Shown: positions 9,257-19,634, numbered from the stretch's first letter. The stretch is 64,000 nt of DNA from Aerococcus sp. UBA6277 (GCF_002440555.1 NZ_DJUR01000035.1:45173-109172); one strand, 5' to 3'. The notes: generated from the letters alone by a model not told the origin. Translations and numbers: made by a program.

Positions 9257-10723
9257 CTATTTTACCCAAACATGGCCGTTTTGGCGTAATAATTCATCTG
9301 CCTCTTTAGGACCACGTGTTTTACCAACATATGTAGGTAAGGTTTTAGTACCGGCATTTTTCCAATTTTCAATAATTGAATCGACGATACGCCATTGCTC
9401 AGCCAATTCATCCCATGTCGAGAAGTTGGTTTGATCACCGATTAGGGCATCGTAAATCAATTTTTCATAGGCGTCTGGTACATAAGCAGCGTTTAATTCG
9501 TCTACATTAGAATTTATTGACACCATAGTTGGCAATAATTCTTCACCAGGTAATTTTTGATTTAGGTTAAAAGCTAAACCAGTTTCTGGTTGAATGTTGA
9601 AGGTAATGCGACTTTGACTTGGGTTACAACCCTTATCGATATCTGTTTTATCACCGGCATCTTTTAGGATGATTTCAACGGTTGTCCGTTTGTCATCCAA
9701 GGCTTTACCTGTTCTGAAGTAGAAGGGTACTTGGCCCCAACGCTCGTTATTGACTTGGAAGTAGCCCGCCAAATAAGTTTCAGTCACAGAATCGGACGCG
9801 ACCTCATTTTCCTCTAAGTAGTTGATGAATTCACCATCTTCACTTGCAAGGTATTGGGCGCGCACAGTTTGTTTAGCGGTTTGGTCAGCTGTTAATGAAT
9901 CGATTTGTTTCATGAAAGCTAACTTGTTGGCATGCACATCGTCTTGATCTGGTGAAGCGGGCAGGTCCATACCAAGTAATGTCGCCACTTGTAGGATATG
10001 GTTTTGTAGCATGTCACGAATAGCACCTGATTGGTCGTAGTAACCACCACGGCTACCAACTGGCATGTCTTCTGCTAAGGTGATTTGAATATTTGAAACG
10101 AATTCCTGGTTTAATAAAGCTTCAACTGCAGGGTTAAAGAAACGTGTCGCTAAGATATTTTGCACCATTTCTTTACCAAGATAGTGGTCAATACGGTAGA
10201 TATCTTTTTCATCGAAAGAAATCGCTAAGGCATCATTTAATTCTTTGGCTGATGATAGGTCAGTACCGAATGGTTTTTCTAAGATGACTCGGTGTGTACC
10301 GCCATCCGTTACAATGCCAGCATCCTTCAATCCTTGGGTAATTTCAGGAAATAGGGCTGGTGAAGTCGATAGGTAATATAAATTTTTCTCACCGGTATTA
10401 AATTCATTTCTTAATCGATCCATTTCATTCTTCAAATTCTCATAATCATCCGCTTGAGTGGCGTCATGAGATGTGTAGAAGAAATGTTTGATAAAGTTGT
10501 TGATTGTTTCTTCTTCTGCTTCTTGGTCAGAAATTGAATCTAAGACGATATCACGGAAATAATCGTCAGTCCATTCGCGTCTAGAGTTTCCTAGCAAGGC
10601 AAAGTTTTCAGATAATAATTGACGCTGATATAATCGGAATAAAGATGGGTATAGTTTACGGCGCGCTAAATCTCCTGCTGCACCAAACATAACGATAAGC
10701 CCACCAACTTGTTTGTTAGTCAT
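9257..10723 (-). CDS. zwf: Glucose-6-phosphate 1-dehydrogenase
   Basis: The 488-residue enzyme oxidises glucose-6-phosphate to 6-phosphogluconolactone with NADP+, the entry to the pentose phosphate pathway. The nucleotide-binding GAAGDLARRK starts at about residue 14. The active-site block RIDHYLGKEMVQN (catalytic His) lies near residue 177, and the substrate-binding EKPFGTDL comes before it. An upstream in-frame ATG exists at 10741, but GAAAGGA is placed for ATG 10723 (MTNKQ). It is transcribed alone, divergent from the helicase gene. Confidence 0.95.
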   Translation of the reverse strand: MTNKQVGGLIVMFGAAGDLARRKLYPSLFRLYQRQLLSENFALLGNSRREWTDDYFRDIVLDSISDQEAEEETINNFIKHFFYTSHDATQADDYENLKNEMDRLRNEFNTGEKNLYYLSTSPALFPEITQGLKDAGIVTDGGTHRVILEKPFGTDLSSAKELNDALAISFDEKDIYRIDHYLGKEMVQNILATRFFNPAVEALLNQEFVSNIQITLAEDMPVGSRGGYYDQSGAIRDMLQNHILQVATLLGMDLPASPDQDDVHANKLAFMKQIDSLTADQTAKQTVRAQYLASEDGEFINYLEENEVASDSVTETYLAGYFQVNNERWGQVPFYFRTGKALDDKRTTVEIILKDAGDKTDIDKGCNPSQSRITFNIQPETGLAFNLNQKLPGEELLPTMVSINSNVDELNAAYVPDAYEKLIYDALIGDQTNFSTWDELAEQWRIVDSIIENWKNAGTKTLPTYVGKTRGPKEADELLRQNGHVWVK

Positions 10724-10827
10724 TATGCTACATCCTTTCATAGTTCATCTTCAATTATATACGAACTTTCATCACTTACACAAGAATTAGTCCTGACTAT
10801 TCTTAGTATTTTTTAATATTCTATTAT

Positions 10828-10856
10828 TTTCGATTTAAGTAGGATAATGGTACAAT
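10828..10856 (+). promoter_or_regulatory. Promoter of the DEAD-box helicase gene
   Basis: TTTCGA (10828-10833) and TACAAT (10851-10856) with a 17-bp spacer; the -35 matches consensus at only three positions. A leader of about 55 nt follows. Confidence 0.5.
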
Positions 10857-10919
10857 AGTACGGATGAGCAAAAAGAACCGCACTTGCCTAAGCTGGCAAG
10901 TAGAGAAAGGTGGGAGACC

Positions 10920-12272
10920 ATGTCTTTTACACAATTTAATTTAAAACCATTTATCAACGACGCACTCGCAGATTTGAATTTCTATGAGCCGTCTCCAATT
11001 CAAGCAACAGTTATTCCAGTGATTCAATCAGGCCGCGATGTCATTGCCCAAAGCCAAACAGGATCAGGGAAAACGCACGCCTTCTTATTGCCACTATTAA
11101 ATAAGATTACAGCGGAAAACCACACACAGTTGGTTATTACAGCGCCTAGTCGTGAACTTGCGGAGCAGTTATACCAAGCTGGGCGTCAAATCTTGTCATT
11201 TTCAGATGAAAATTTACATATCGAGCGTGCTTTTGGCGGGACAGATACTGTTAAACAAGCCAACCGTTTAGAAAATACCGTACCACAAGTCATTGTTGCG
11301 ACACCAGGACGTCTATTAGACTTGATCAACAACCAATTGATCTCTGTACACCAAGTAACAGATTTCGTTGTCGATGAAGCAGACATGACCCTTGATTTAG
11401 GTTTCTTAAATGAAGTCGATCAAATTGCCGGGCGTATGCCGAAATCATTGAACATGTACGTTTTCTCAGCGACTATTCCAGATAAATTGAAACCATTCTT
11501 GAGAAAATACTTAAGCAACCCTGAGTGGGTCACAATTGAAGCTCGTCACAAAATTTCAGATACCATTGATAACTACTTGGTACCTGTTAAAGGACGCGAC
11601 CGTAAAGCATTGTTATTCGATGCCTTAACAATTGGTCAACCATACTTAGCCTTAATCTTCGCTAACACCAAGGAAACTGTACAAGAATTGTACAAATACT
11701 TGAAATCTCAAGGTTTAAATGTCGGTCAAATTCATGGTGACTTACCATCGCGTGAACGTCGCCGTGTCATGAAGCAAGTGCAAAACTTAGACTTCCAATA
11801 TGTGGTAGCCACTGACTTAGCTGCTCGTGGGATCGATATTGAGGGTGTATCTCACGTAATCAACTACGAAGTACCGAATGAATTAGAGTTCTTCATCCAC
11901 CGCGTTGGTCGTACTGGTCGTCAAGGTAAACCAGGTACTGCCATTACCTTCTATATTCCGGATGAATTAAAAGATATTGAATGGTTGGAAAACAAAGGGA
12001 TCGTCTTTGAAAATAAAGATATCAAAGACCATCAACTAATCGACGGTAAAGACCACGATGCCCGTGCTGCCCGTCAAAAAGCACCTGAAGTTGACCATAC
12101 TGTAGTTGGAATGATTGAACGAAACAAACGTCGTAAAGTCAAACCGGGTTACAAGAAAAAATTAAGCCGTCAAATTTCTAAACATAACAAAGACAACCGC
12201 ATGGCTGACCAACGTAAAAAACGTCGTGACCAACGTCGTAAAAACAAAGAAGACAACCAAGTGGATTTCTAA
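10920..12272 (+). CDS. cshB: DEAD-box RNA helicase (CshB-like)
   Basis: The 450-residue ATP-dependent RNA helicase shows every family motif in order: Q motif F..PSPIQ, Walker A SQTGSGKT, PSRELAEQ, TPGRLLD, DEAD (VVDEAD), SAT, and the helicase C domain with VATDLAARGID and HRVGRTGR. A strongly basic K/R-rich tail (after about residue 395) should bind RNA. Size and tail resemble CshB, a cold-shock and ribosome-assembly helicase; CshA is another possibility, so the symbol is tentative. AAAGGTGGGAG precedes ATG 10920. A longer reading from 10884 is less likely. Confidence 0.87.
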   Translation: MSFTQFNLKPFINDALADLNFYEPSPIQATVIPVIQSGRDVIAQSQTGSGKTHAFLLPLLNKITAENHTQLVITAPSRELAEQLYQAGRQILSFSDENLHIERAFGGTDTVKQANRLENTVPQVIVATPGRLLDLINNQLISVHQVTDFVVDEADMTLDLGFLNEVDQIAGRMPKSLNMYVFSATIPDKLKPFLRKYLSNPEWVTIEARHKISDTIDNYLVPVKGRDRKALLFDALTIGQPYLALIFANTKETVQELYKYLKSQGLNVGQIHGDLPSRERRRVMKQVQNLDFQYVVATDLAARGIDIEGVSHVINYEVPNELEFFIHRVGRTGRQGKPGTAITFYIPDELKDIEWLENKGIVFENKDIKDHQLIDGKDHDARAARQKAPEVDHTVVGMIERNKRRKVKPGYKKKLSRQISKHNKDNRMADQRKKRRDQRRKNKEDNQVDF

Positions 12273-12293
12273 ATTCACTAACATCTTCAAAAT

Positions 12294-12337
12294 AAAAATC
12301 CGAGGAATGATCGTTTTGATCAATTCCTCGGATTTTT
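12294..12337 (+). terminator. Strong terminator after the helicase gene
   Basis: AAAAATCCGAGGAAT (12294-12308) and its exact complement (12323-12337), extended by GATC on each side of the loop, end in five T residues. Confidence 0.92.
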
Positions 12338-12383
12338 GTGTTACTGATAAATTGTTTTTTGACGCTCCAAACCTAGTCAGTTT

Positions 12384-12475
12384 CGCTCGATCAGCTCAAG
12401 TCCACTTCAGAATAGTTTGCAACATACTTTGTCTGATACGGCACTATTCTTCCAGTGTTGTTGAGCTGAGCGGAC
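12384..12475. repeat. Long imperfect palindrome in intergenic DNA
   Basis: TCAGCTCAA (12391-12399) pairs with TTGAGCTGA (12461-12469), and inside it AGAATAGT (12409-12416) pairs with ACTATTCT (12443-12450). CACT/AGTG in the internal loop can also pair. The whole can fold into a rod of about 80 nt with a 26-nt apical loop. It lies between the helicase terminator and the end of the DUF1189 gene. It lacks a T run, so it is not a standard terminator; it could be a small repeat element. Confidence 0.5.
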
Positions 12476-12491
12476 CCACTCACTTTTTCTA

Positions 12492-13280
12492 TTATTTTTG
12501 CATTTTTATGACTTGTACTTTTTTCAATAATCGCCATAAACGTATCAATGCGAAGACGTACATGATTTCTAATTGATAGACAACATAGAAGCCAAATAGG
12601 TTAAAGAGCGTGATGACCATTAGTGGCATAGTTAATGACGCAAGGGCTAAAGACAACCGCATTTTAAAGGTTAGTCTTAAGCGGGTTGAATCAGGTAGCA
12701 TACCAATTACTAAGGCAATCATCAGGCTAGCTAGCACTAGATTTAATAGGCTAGACAGGGTTACAATGACGAAGATAATCGGGTAGTAGGCCCAAGTTAG
12801 GCTAGTCATTGATTGGATAATGCCTTTGACACCATCGCTATTGGCAGTGTCACCTAATTGTGCGTAGGTGAAGGCAATGGGTTGTCCCATAAATGACAGG
12901 GTCAGGTTATCTGAGTTGTTTTCAACAGTGATCAGATTGTTTTGACTAGTCGCCACATCTTGGCTAGCGATTTCATCATTTGGATCAAAGGCATAGGTCA
13001 TCAGGTCTGTTTCTAAAATGAAGGCCGTTTGGTCATCGATGGTGGCTATTTTGCCATCTGTCACTTGATAGTCAGGGATTTGATTGACGATAGATGTCGC
13101 GTTAGTTTCTAGTAAATCAAATACTTTCAAGGTGTCGAAGAAGGTCGGAATTGCTGATATACCTGCAATTAATAGGGCATAGACCAACATTCTCTTAAAG
13201 CTATAGGAAATGACACGTATAATTTTTGGATAATTCAATAGGGCATCGTATAAGATGACGAGGATATTGCTTTCTTTCAT
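12492..13280 (-). CDS. DUF1189 family membrane protein
   Basis: The 262-residue protein matches the DUF1189 (YvdJ-like) layout: a short N-terminal DALLNYPKIIR segment, one membrane helix (about 30-50), an extracytoplasmic domain of about 120 residues, then three or four hydrophobic helices to the C-terminus. The Bacillus relative sits in a maltodextrin locus, but no sugar genes are present here, so no function is proposed. A longer reading from 13364 is possible. ATG 13280 (MKESN) is preferred because it starts at the conserved region, though the upstream AAAGAG is a modest ribosome binding site. Confidence 0.7.
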   Translation of the reverse strand: MKESNILVILYDALLNYPKIIRVISYSFKRMLVYALLIAGISAIPTFFDTLKVFDLLETNATSIVNQIPDYQVTDGKIATIDDQTAFILETDLMTYAFDPNDEIASQDVATSQNNLITVENNSDNLTLSFMGQPIAFTYAQLGDTANSDGVKGIIQSMTSLTWAYYPIIFVIVTLSSLLNLVLASLMIALVIGMLPDSTRLRLTFKMRLSLALASLTMPLMVITLFNLFGFYVVYQLEIMYVFALIRLWRLLKKVQVIKMQK

Positions 13281-13454
13281 ACATTCGCTCTTTTCTGTTC
13301 TCAAATTCCCACTCTTAGCTGGTGGACTTGGAAAATGACTAAGCATTCTCACGTTAACATTCATTATAACAAAGATTGGTCAAAAACAATGACCGGATGA
13401 TTGGAAAAGGGAAAAGTTTTCTTGAAAATAAGTGAGCGCTTTAAGTCAATTCCT

Positions 13455-13483
13455 TTGAATTTTATGGTGTGACTTGATATAGT
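13455..13483 (+). promoter_or_regulatory. Sigma-A promoter of sodA
   Basis: TTGAAT (13455-13460), 17-bp spacer, TATAGT (13478-13483). The gene starts 46 bp downstream with AGGAGG as ribosome binding site. Confidence 0.75.
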
Positions 13484-13529
13484 GATTTTAGTAAGAAAAT
13501 AATGATAAGTTTTATAGGAGGAATTTTAC

Positions 13530-14135
13530 ATGGCTTTTGAATTACCAGAATTACCATACGCTTATGATGCATTAGAACCTTATTTCGACGAGGAAACAAT
13601 GCACTTGCATCATGACAAACACCATAATACTTATGTAACAAATGCAAATGCAGCTTTAGCAGGTACTGATTTAGCAGATAAATCTGCTGAAGAAATCTTA
13701 TCTAACTTTGACGCTGTACCTGAAGACAAGAAAACTGCTGTTCGTAACAATGTTGGTGGACACGCAAACCACACATTATTCTGGGAACAATTCGCAACAA
13801 ACGCTGGCGGTGAACCTACAGGCGCTTTAAAAGAAGCTATCGACGCTAAATTCGGTTCTTTTAAAGACTTCCAAGAAGCATTCAAAACTGCAGCAACTGG
13901 TCGTTTCGGATCTGGTTGGGCTTGGCTAGTTTTAGCTAACGGTGAAGTGGCAATCACTTCTACACCAAACCAAGACTCACCATTAATGGATGGTCAAACA
14001 CCATTATTAGGTATCGATGTTTGGGAACATGCCTACTACTTGAAATATAAAAACGTTCGTCCAGACTACATTGCAGCATTCTGGAACATTGTAAACTGGG
14101 ATGAAGTTGCAAAACGTTTCGACGCAGCAAAATAA
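13530..14135 (+). CDS. sodA: Superoxide dismutase (Mn/Fe type)
   Basis: The 201-residue cytoplasmic enzyme dismutates superoxide. The metal ligands are H27 in HLHHDKHH, a second histidine in NHTLFWEQF, and D and H in [13 protein letters not shown] near the C-terminus. Length and the FGSGWAWLV block are typical of Mn- or cambialistic SODs of Lactobacillales. It is a monocistronic unit with its own promoter and terminator. Mn versus Fe preference is not determined by what is visible. Confidence 0.96.
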   Translation: MAFELPELPYAYDALEPYFDEETMHLHHDKHHNTYVTNANAALAGTDLADKSAEEILSNFDAVPEDKKTAVRNNVGGHANHTLFWEQFATNAGGEPTGALKEAIDAKFGSFKDFQEAFKTAATGRFGSGWAWLVLANGEVAITSTPNQDSPLMDGQTPLLGIDVWEHAYYLKYKNVRPDYIAAFWNIVNWDEVAKRFDAAK

Positions 14136-14159
14136 TTTACTATCTATTAGATTAGTAAT

Positions 14160-14189
14160 AGGGGGTAGCTTTGGCTAGCCTCTTTTTTT
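14160..14189 (+). terminator. Terminator after sodA
   Basis: GGGGTAGC pairs with GCTAGCCTC (one bulged G) around the loop TTTG and is followed by seven T residues. Confidence 0.8.
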
Positions 14190-14217
14190 CGGCAATGTTC
14201 ATAAAAAATCCCTCTAA

Positions 14218-14251
14218 AAAACGTCTGCCGACAATTATCAGCAGACGTTTT
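14218..14251. terminator. Terminator of the yfhO locus (bidirectional)
   Basis: A perfect 11-bp inverted repeat AAAACGTCTGC / GCAGACGTTTT with a 12-nt loop directly downstream of the minus-strand gene; A and T runs flank both sides. Confidence 0.85.
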
Positions 14252-14255
14252 GTAT

Positions 14256-17015
14256 TTATTTCGTTTTCACTTTTTTCTTGTTAAAGAAATATATACCTAC
14301 TAGTACGAGTCCGGTTGCGATTGTAATGGCTACGCCTAATATCAAGCCTTGTGGGATGTAGTAGAAAGTGACTTCATAATCACCGGCTTCTTCAAATTGG
14401 ATACCCATAAAGCCACCGTTTAATAGGGGTACAGTATCGACTTCTTCACCATTGACTTTGGCGTGCCAGCCTTCTGCATATGGGACAGTAACCATCAAGT
14501 ATTCACTTGGATCGTCTACTGTAAGGGTGCCTGAGAAAATCCCATTTGAGAAGTCAGTTAGTTTCAACTGATTTTGCTTCAAGTCTTCTGCCATGGTGGA
14601 TACTTTTTCCTGGTCAAGGGTATAGAGGTTGATATCCGCTAGGGTTGTTTCGTCATCTAGCAACTGGATGGTAAATACTTTCTCTGCGCCCTGATCGTCG
14701 TTAGCAATATTAAATAATTGAATCGACTGGTAGGAAGAATCGTAGTCCAATGGCTCGCCGTCTAAGTAGTATTTGACTTCTTCATCGTTCAAGAATGAAG
14801 GGACGGTAATGTAATACGCTTGGTTGGTTTTCACATTGATATGGATATCAATAAATGAATCTTCTCCGGTGTCATCACGGGTGTAAGCTGTGTTTACCAC
14901 TGAAGCATCTTGTGAATTCACATGGAAAAGGTCCACGCTGGCAAAGTTGGCAATCTCAAATTGTGAGAGGGCAATGCCGTCTGTCGTGCCGTTTCCGCTT
15001 AAGACATTCAACAATTCATCTTGCAGGTAAACTGGGTTGACGTCATCAATGGCGACGTCTTGGATGTCTTGGCTAACCATATAGGCAAGAGACAAGGCGT
15101 TGGGATTTTCATGGATGATTAATTGGTCTGTGACTTCTGTAACCGGATATTCACTCAAGTCATCTCGTGTTGACATGACCCGGTCTTTTAAGGCCCCTTG
15201 ATTATCTTCAAACGGGGTGACGTCAAAGTAATATTTCACACCAAATAGGGCGTCTGTCAGTAGAGTCCCAGTTGTATAGTTGGTAAAGCCATCTGACATG
15301 GGTTGACCTAATTGTTTGAACAATTGGGTGGTGTTTCGTTCCATTGTCGAGTTGAAATGGTTTAAGTCATAATAACCCAGCTGCATGGCATCGTTTTTTG
15401 TCCGCTGGAAGGTCTTGGTCATCCGGTAGAATTCATTTTCCCCGGGCGCATACGATGCGATTTCTGGTTTGAGTTCGGTGATATAATCTGCAAAGTCATC
15501 TTGTTTCAAGTAAGAAATCGATGAAATAGTGATGACGGAATTGGCGAACACTTCGCTTATGGTGATGAACATTAATAAGATGTAAATCAACCGGTCGAAG
15601 TCAACAGCCATCATCAATAGGGCAGTGATCCCAACGAATAAAACGAAGGAGACTAGGACGGTTGTGACTGAAATATAGTCAAAGTCTTCAATCTTATAGA
15701 GTAAGTAACCGTAGGCAATGGCGAAAGGTATCAGCAAGGCTACTGCACTTTTAATGGATAAAAATGGTTTTTGCCGGTAAAGCTGGTAGCCGATAAATAA
15801 TAGGAAGAATGAAAAGACGAATGAAAACCGGTATGGGTACCAGATTGGGTACTGGAGCCCGTGCCAAATCAAGTTCAGTCCTGAAATATTCATGGATAAT
15901 AATAGGACTGTCGTCAATCCACCGGCAGCTAGTCGTTCTTGCCAATGTATCTTCTTATTGAAAAAGTATAGGATGGCCATGATAAGTGCTAGACTACCTA
16001 CGAAAATATTGGGCAATCCTTCTGGCATCTGCTCAAAGTTAAAGGGTCCTAGGATGAATTTTGACACAATATCATATAAAGGATAATCGGTGGTTAATTC
16101 AAGTTCGGGTGACGATTGTTGCCCTTTACTGGTTGATAATGCATAGAATGTTGGCATTAAAATAAAGGCAGCCAAGCCACCACCTGCGAGTGACCAACCG
16201 GCAAATTTACCAAAGGTTTGCATGATATAGGTCTTCTAACTGGTGAAATAGCTGGCTTGATATTGCGCTGGTGGCGCCAAGTCATTGTTCAATCTTTCCA
16301 TCTGGTCTTGACCATGTAAGTCAGCTCGTCCATGAGCGACCATCCGGTAGCAGAAAAATAGGATTAAGAATAAACAAATCATGTAGCCGATATAGTAATT
16401 CGAGATTAGGATAAGGGCTAGCCAGGCTACATAGGTCCAGCCAGATTGACCGCGCATGACCTTCTCCAACCCCCAAATGAGAAAGGGTAGGAAGATGACA
16501 CCGTCTAGCCACATGACGTTTAGTTGGTTGGCGGACAGGTAGCCGATGAAGGCGTAGGCGAATGAAAATGTGAGTGATTGCCAGGTCACTTCGATATAGA
16601 ACCGGCCTAACATGAACTGGAAGGCGGATGCTGCGGTGGCGAGTTTGAGTAAGACAATCAAGGCGACGGCAAAGGACAGCCAGGATTGTGGGAAAAATAG
16701 CAAGAAAACTAAGTAGGGGGACATGAGGTAGTAAGACCAGGTCCCGACCATTTCGCCTCCGGTGGCTTTTGAGAGGGAATAGAAAATCTGATCCCAATTA
16801 CCTTGGAAGATGTCTCGGTAGTATTGATAGAAATCGATATATTGTTGGCCTAGGTCGACAGTCATGATGGTGCTGTTGCCGAATGGAAATATTTGTAAGC
16901 CAAAGATAAAGAAGAGTCCCATCAGGATAAAGACTGCTAGAAACAAGCCAATCATTGAAGCTTTGAGTGGGTGTTTCTGACTTTTCTGTTGAATCGTTTT
17001 TATGTATTGCGTCAT
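14256..17015 (-). pseudogene. yfhO: YfhO family membrane protein, interrupted by in-frame TAG
   Basis: Two reading frames, 16236-17015 (259 residues, N-terminal membrane half) and 14256-16223 (655 residues, remaining helices and large C-terminal extracytoplasmic domain), lie in the same frame. They are separated only by a TAG at 16238-16236 and four sense codons. Joined, they give about 919 residues, close to the YfhO family, whose members act in glycosylation of cell-envelope polymers (GT-C-like fold). AAAGGAG precedes ATG 17015, but no ribosome binding site is seen for the second part. The sequence therefore shows a nonsense mutation, or a sequencing error, in an otherwise intact gene. Function is by family only. 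Confidence 0.8.
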
Positions 17016-17173
17016 GACACGAACTCCTTTTTGATAATTGCTTTTAGCATATCATATTTCGCAGATTGATTGCCTTGTTTAAAGATTTTTTACAAAAATA
17101 AAAACTTCTGTGATTTTTAGTTGGATATAGGGATTCTTAATAATTTACTCGAGTCTTATGACCATTTTTTGTG

Positions 17174-17179
17174 TATAAT
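17174..17179 (+). promoter_or_regulatory. Candidate -10 box for the penicillin-binding protein gene
   Basis: TATAAT at 17174-17179 lies 80 bp upstream of the start codon; no clear -35 is visible. Confidence 0.4.
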
Positions 17180-17258
17180 TAAAAAAGGTTATGCTGGCCT
17201 GAGTGGACTGACCTATTTTGGCTGCATATAAGTGTTTTATTTGAAAGTAGGTGACAAG

Positions 17259-19457
17259 TTGGATCAAGGTGATCAAAATAAACAACCGAAGCAACATGAG
17301 GATGCTGAGGAAAAGTTGAATAAAATGGGTTCTGATGATCAAGACCAACCAAAAAGACGTGCACCCATATGGGGCTCCTTTTTAAACCGTTTGAACGTGA
17401 TGATGATAGGGATTTTTGTCCTGTTTGCAATGCTTATTTTACGTTTATCTTATCTGCAACTCGTTCAAGGCGATATGTTCTCTGATCTGGTGAATGCAAC
17501 AGAAACAACTATTGTCGAGGAATCGGTTCCTCGTGGTTTGATTATTGATTCTGAAGGAGAATTGATGGTGTCTAATGAGGCTTTACCAGCAATTTCTTAT
17601 ACACGTGGCCAGGACACTTCCGGTGAGGATATGGCCCAAACGGCGCAGAATCTAGCTAAATATATAGCTGTCGATTTCGAGGATGTATCCGATCGTGACC
17701 TGCAGGATTATTTTGTGGCAGCCAATACAGATGTCATCAATGACCGGTTGACAGACGATGAGGCCGCTGCAGCGGATGATGAAATCTACGCCATCCAAGT
17801 GAGTAAGGTGACTGACGACGACTTGAATGGTCTAAGTGACCAAGATAAGGAAGCAGCAGTTATTTTTGCCAAAATGAATACCGCCTCGTCACTTTCAACT
17901 GTCATGATTAAAAATGATGGGGTAACCACTGAAGAAACGGCCGTTGTGGCAGAGCATTCAGCTGAGTTACCAGGTGTCAATGTGACAACCGACTGGAAAC
18001 GAACTTACCCGCAAGATTCATTACTACGTTCATTGCTTGGTAGTGTGTCTTCTACAGAAGAAGGGATTCCAAGTGACCAACAAGATTTCTACCTAGCTAA
18101 GGGTTATGCCCTAAATGATCGGGTAGGGGTGTCTTATATTGAAGAACAGTATGAAGCGGATTTACGTGGATCGAAAACAACCTATGAAACAGAAGTGAGT
18201 CAAGATGGAGAGATTGTCAATTCTGAACAAACTTATGCTGGAGAAATGGGGAATACGGTTCAGTTAACCATTGACTCTGAATACCAAGCGGAATTAGAAG
18301 CTTATGCAACTCAGTATTTAGAAGATGCAACGACTGATGAAAACAATTCTATCTATATTGTAGCGTCTGATCCTGATACGGGGGCTATTTACGCCTTAGT
18401 GGGTAAGAAGAAAAATTCAGATGGTGAAATCGTGGATGATGCCTTAGGTACGATTAATAGCGTCTTTCCATCTGGGTCTGTCGTGAAACCTGCAACGATT
18501 TCCGCTGCTTACGGAGAAGGCTTGCTTGAAGTTGGTTCAGATAATGAAATTACCGATGAACCCTTATACTTCTCCGGTACGCCAGTTAAAGCTTCTTGGT
18601 GGTTTACTTCTGGTAACGATGCAACACCAAGGGTCTTAACGGATAAACAAGCCTTAGCTCAATCTTCAAACGTCTACATGATTAAATTGGCCATGGCAAT
18701 GGGTGGTGTAAACTACTACGAACCGTACATGGACTTGTCTGGACTGGATACAGATGCCGTTTATGATACCTTACGGAGTTATTATGCAGAATTCGGTTTA
18801 GGGGTATCGACTGGTATTGACTTGGAAAATGAATCAACTGGTATAATCGGACAAGATACTGGTGACCCAGGTAACGCACTTGACTTGGCTTTCGGTCAGT
18901 TTGATACCTACTCACCAATTCAATTAAACCAATATATTTCAACCATTGCGAATGGTGGTACCCGCTATGCTTTACATGTGTTGGATAAAATTTTGGCACC
19001 TACTGAAGACGAGGAGACAGCTGGTGGTGGGGCAACGGTTTATGAATATCAACCAACTGTATTGAATGAATTATCGATTACAGATGAAATGCTTGCGGAA
19101 GTGCAAGAGGGTATCTGGTCTGTTATTCATACCTCAACTGGTTTGGGGAACGCTATTTTTGCTAATTTCCCAATTGAGGTAGCGGGTAAATCAGGTACTG
19201 CGACAAGAACTGATACCCTTGAAAACTCAACTTGGGCTGGATGGGCACCATATGATGATCCTGAAATTGCGGTGTCGATCGTTATTCCAGGAACAACCCC
19301 CAATGTGTCTGTATCTGCCCAAGCAGCTGCACCAAATGTCTTAGGTTTATACTATGATATTGAGGAATATCAAAATAAAGTAGCTGACCAATTGGCAGAA
19401 AACGCGGAAGCATCAGCAGAAGAGGCGGAAGCCTTGGAAGAAGCGGATCCACAATAA
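17259..19457 (+). CDS. Class B penicillin-binding protein 2 (transpeptidase)
   Basis: The 732-residue membrane-anchored peptidoglycan transpeptidase has a charged N-terminal tail, one membrane helix (about 45-65, NVMMIGIFVLFAMLILRL) and a PBP dimerisation domain starting VPRGLIIDSEGE. The catalytic domain carries S407-V-V-K410, then SSN and GKSGT. Class B architecture fits the PBP2/PBP2b group. The likely start is TTG 17259, 4 nt after AGGTGA; GTG 17232 is the alternative. The C-terminus ends in an acidic A/E-rich tail. In several Firmicutes this gene neighbours sodA and rpmG, as here. Confidence 0.9.
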   Translation: MDQGDQNKQPKQHEDAEEKLNKMGSDDQDQPKRRAPIWGSFLNRLNVMMIGIFVLFAMLILRLSYLQLVQGDMFSDLVNATETTIVEESVPRGLIIDSEGELMVSNEALPAISYTRGQDTSGEDMAQTAQNLAKYIAVDFEDVSDRDLQDYFVAANTDVINDRLTDDEAAAADDEIYAIQVSKVTDDDLNGLSDQDKEAAVIFAKMNTASSLSTVMIKNDGVTTEETAVVAEHSAELPGVNVTTDWKRTYPQDSLLRSLLGSVSSTEEGIPSDQQDFYLAKGYALNDRVGVSYIEEQYEADLRGSKTTYETEVSQDGEIVNSEQTYAGEMGNTVQLTIDSEYQAELEAYATQYLEDATTDENNSIYIVASDPDTGAIYALVGKKKNSDGEIVDDALGTINSVFPSGSVVKPATISAAYGEGLLEVGSDNEITDEPLYFSGTPVKASWWFTSGNDATPRVLTDKQALAQSSNVYMIKLAMAMGGVNYYEPYMDLSGLDTDAVYDTLRSYYAEFGLGVSTGIDLENESTGIIGQDTGDPGNALDLAFGQFDTYSPIQLNQYISTIANGGTRYALHVLDKILAPTEDEETAGGGATVYEYQPTVLNELSITDEMLAEVQEGIWSVIHTSTGLGNAIFANFPIEVAGKSGTATRTDTLENSTWAGWAPYDDPEIAVSIVIPGTTPNVSVSAQAAAPNVLGLYYDIEEYQNKVADQLAENAEASAEEAEALEEADPQ

Positions 19458-19459
19458 TT

Positions 19460-19506
19460 GCATGTGGCGCTGTGATACTCAATTCACAGCCACATGCTGA
19501 TTGTTT
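19460..19506 (+). terminator. Hairpin after the penicillin-binding protein gene
   Basis: GCATGTG..GCTGTGA pairs with TCACAGCCACATGC (2-nt bulge) around an 8-nt loop. The T run is only weak (TTGTTTT), so termination may be partial. Confidence 0.6.
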
Positions 19507-19546
19507 TAAGTGTCTGACCAAATTTTTTTACAATACTAAAAAACAT

Positions 19547-19576
19547 TTGGCATATAGGTTAAGATTATGGTACAAT
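19547..19576 (+). promoter_or_regulatory. Sigma-A promoter of rpmG
   Basis: TTGGCA (19547-19552), 18-bp spacer, TACAAT (19571-19576), followed by a leader ending in TGGAGGGG. Confidence 0.75.
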
Positions 19577-19634
19577 ATTCGAGTATGGTTACTGTATATC
19601 AGTTAATAATTTTATTGTATTGGAGGGGTATCAC

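Noticed and set aside
9121..9309. 62-residue plus-strand frame after the lipoprotein gene
   Set aside because: It runs through the bidirectional terminator and into the antisense of zwf, and has no ribosome binding site.
12226..12576. 116-residue plus-strand frame after the helicase gene
   Set aside because: It overlaps the helicase end, the strong terminator and the palindrome, and the product is unlike any protein.
13430..13450. cre (CcpA) site TGAGCGCTTT upstream of sodA
   Set aside because: Only part of the cre consensus matches and the right half is poor; not enough to call.
16236..17015. Separate intact 259-residue membrane protein gene
   Set aside because: It is in the same frame as the following 655-residue frame, and together they make one YfhO-length protein, so it is the front part of a broken gene.
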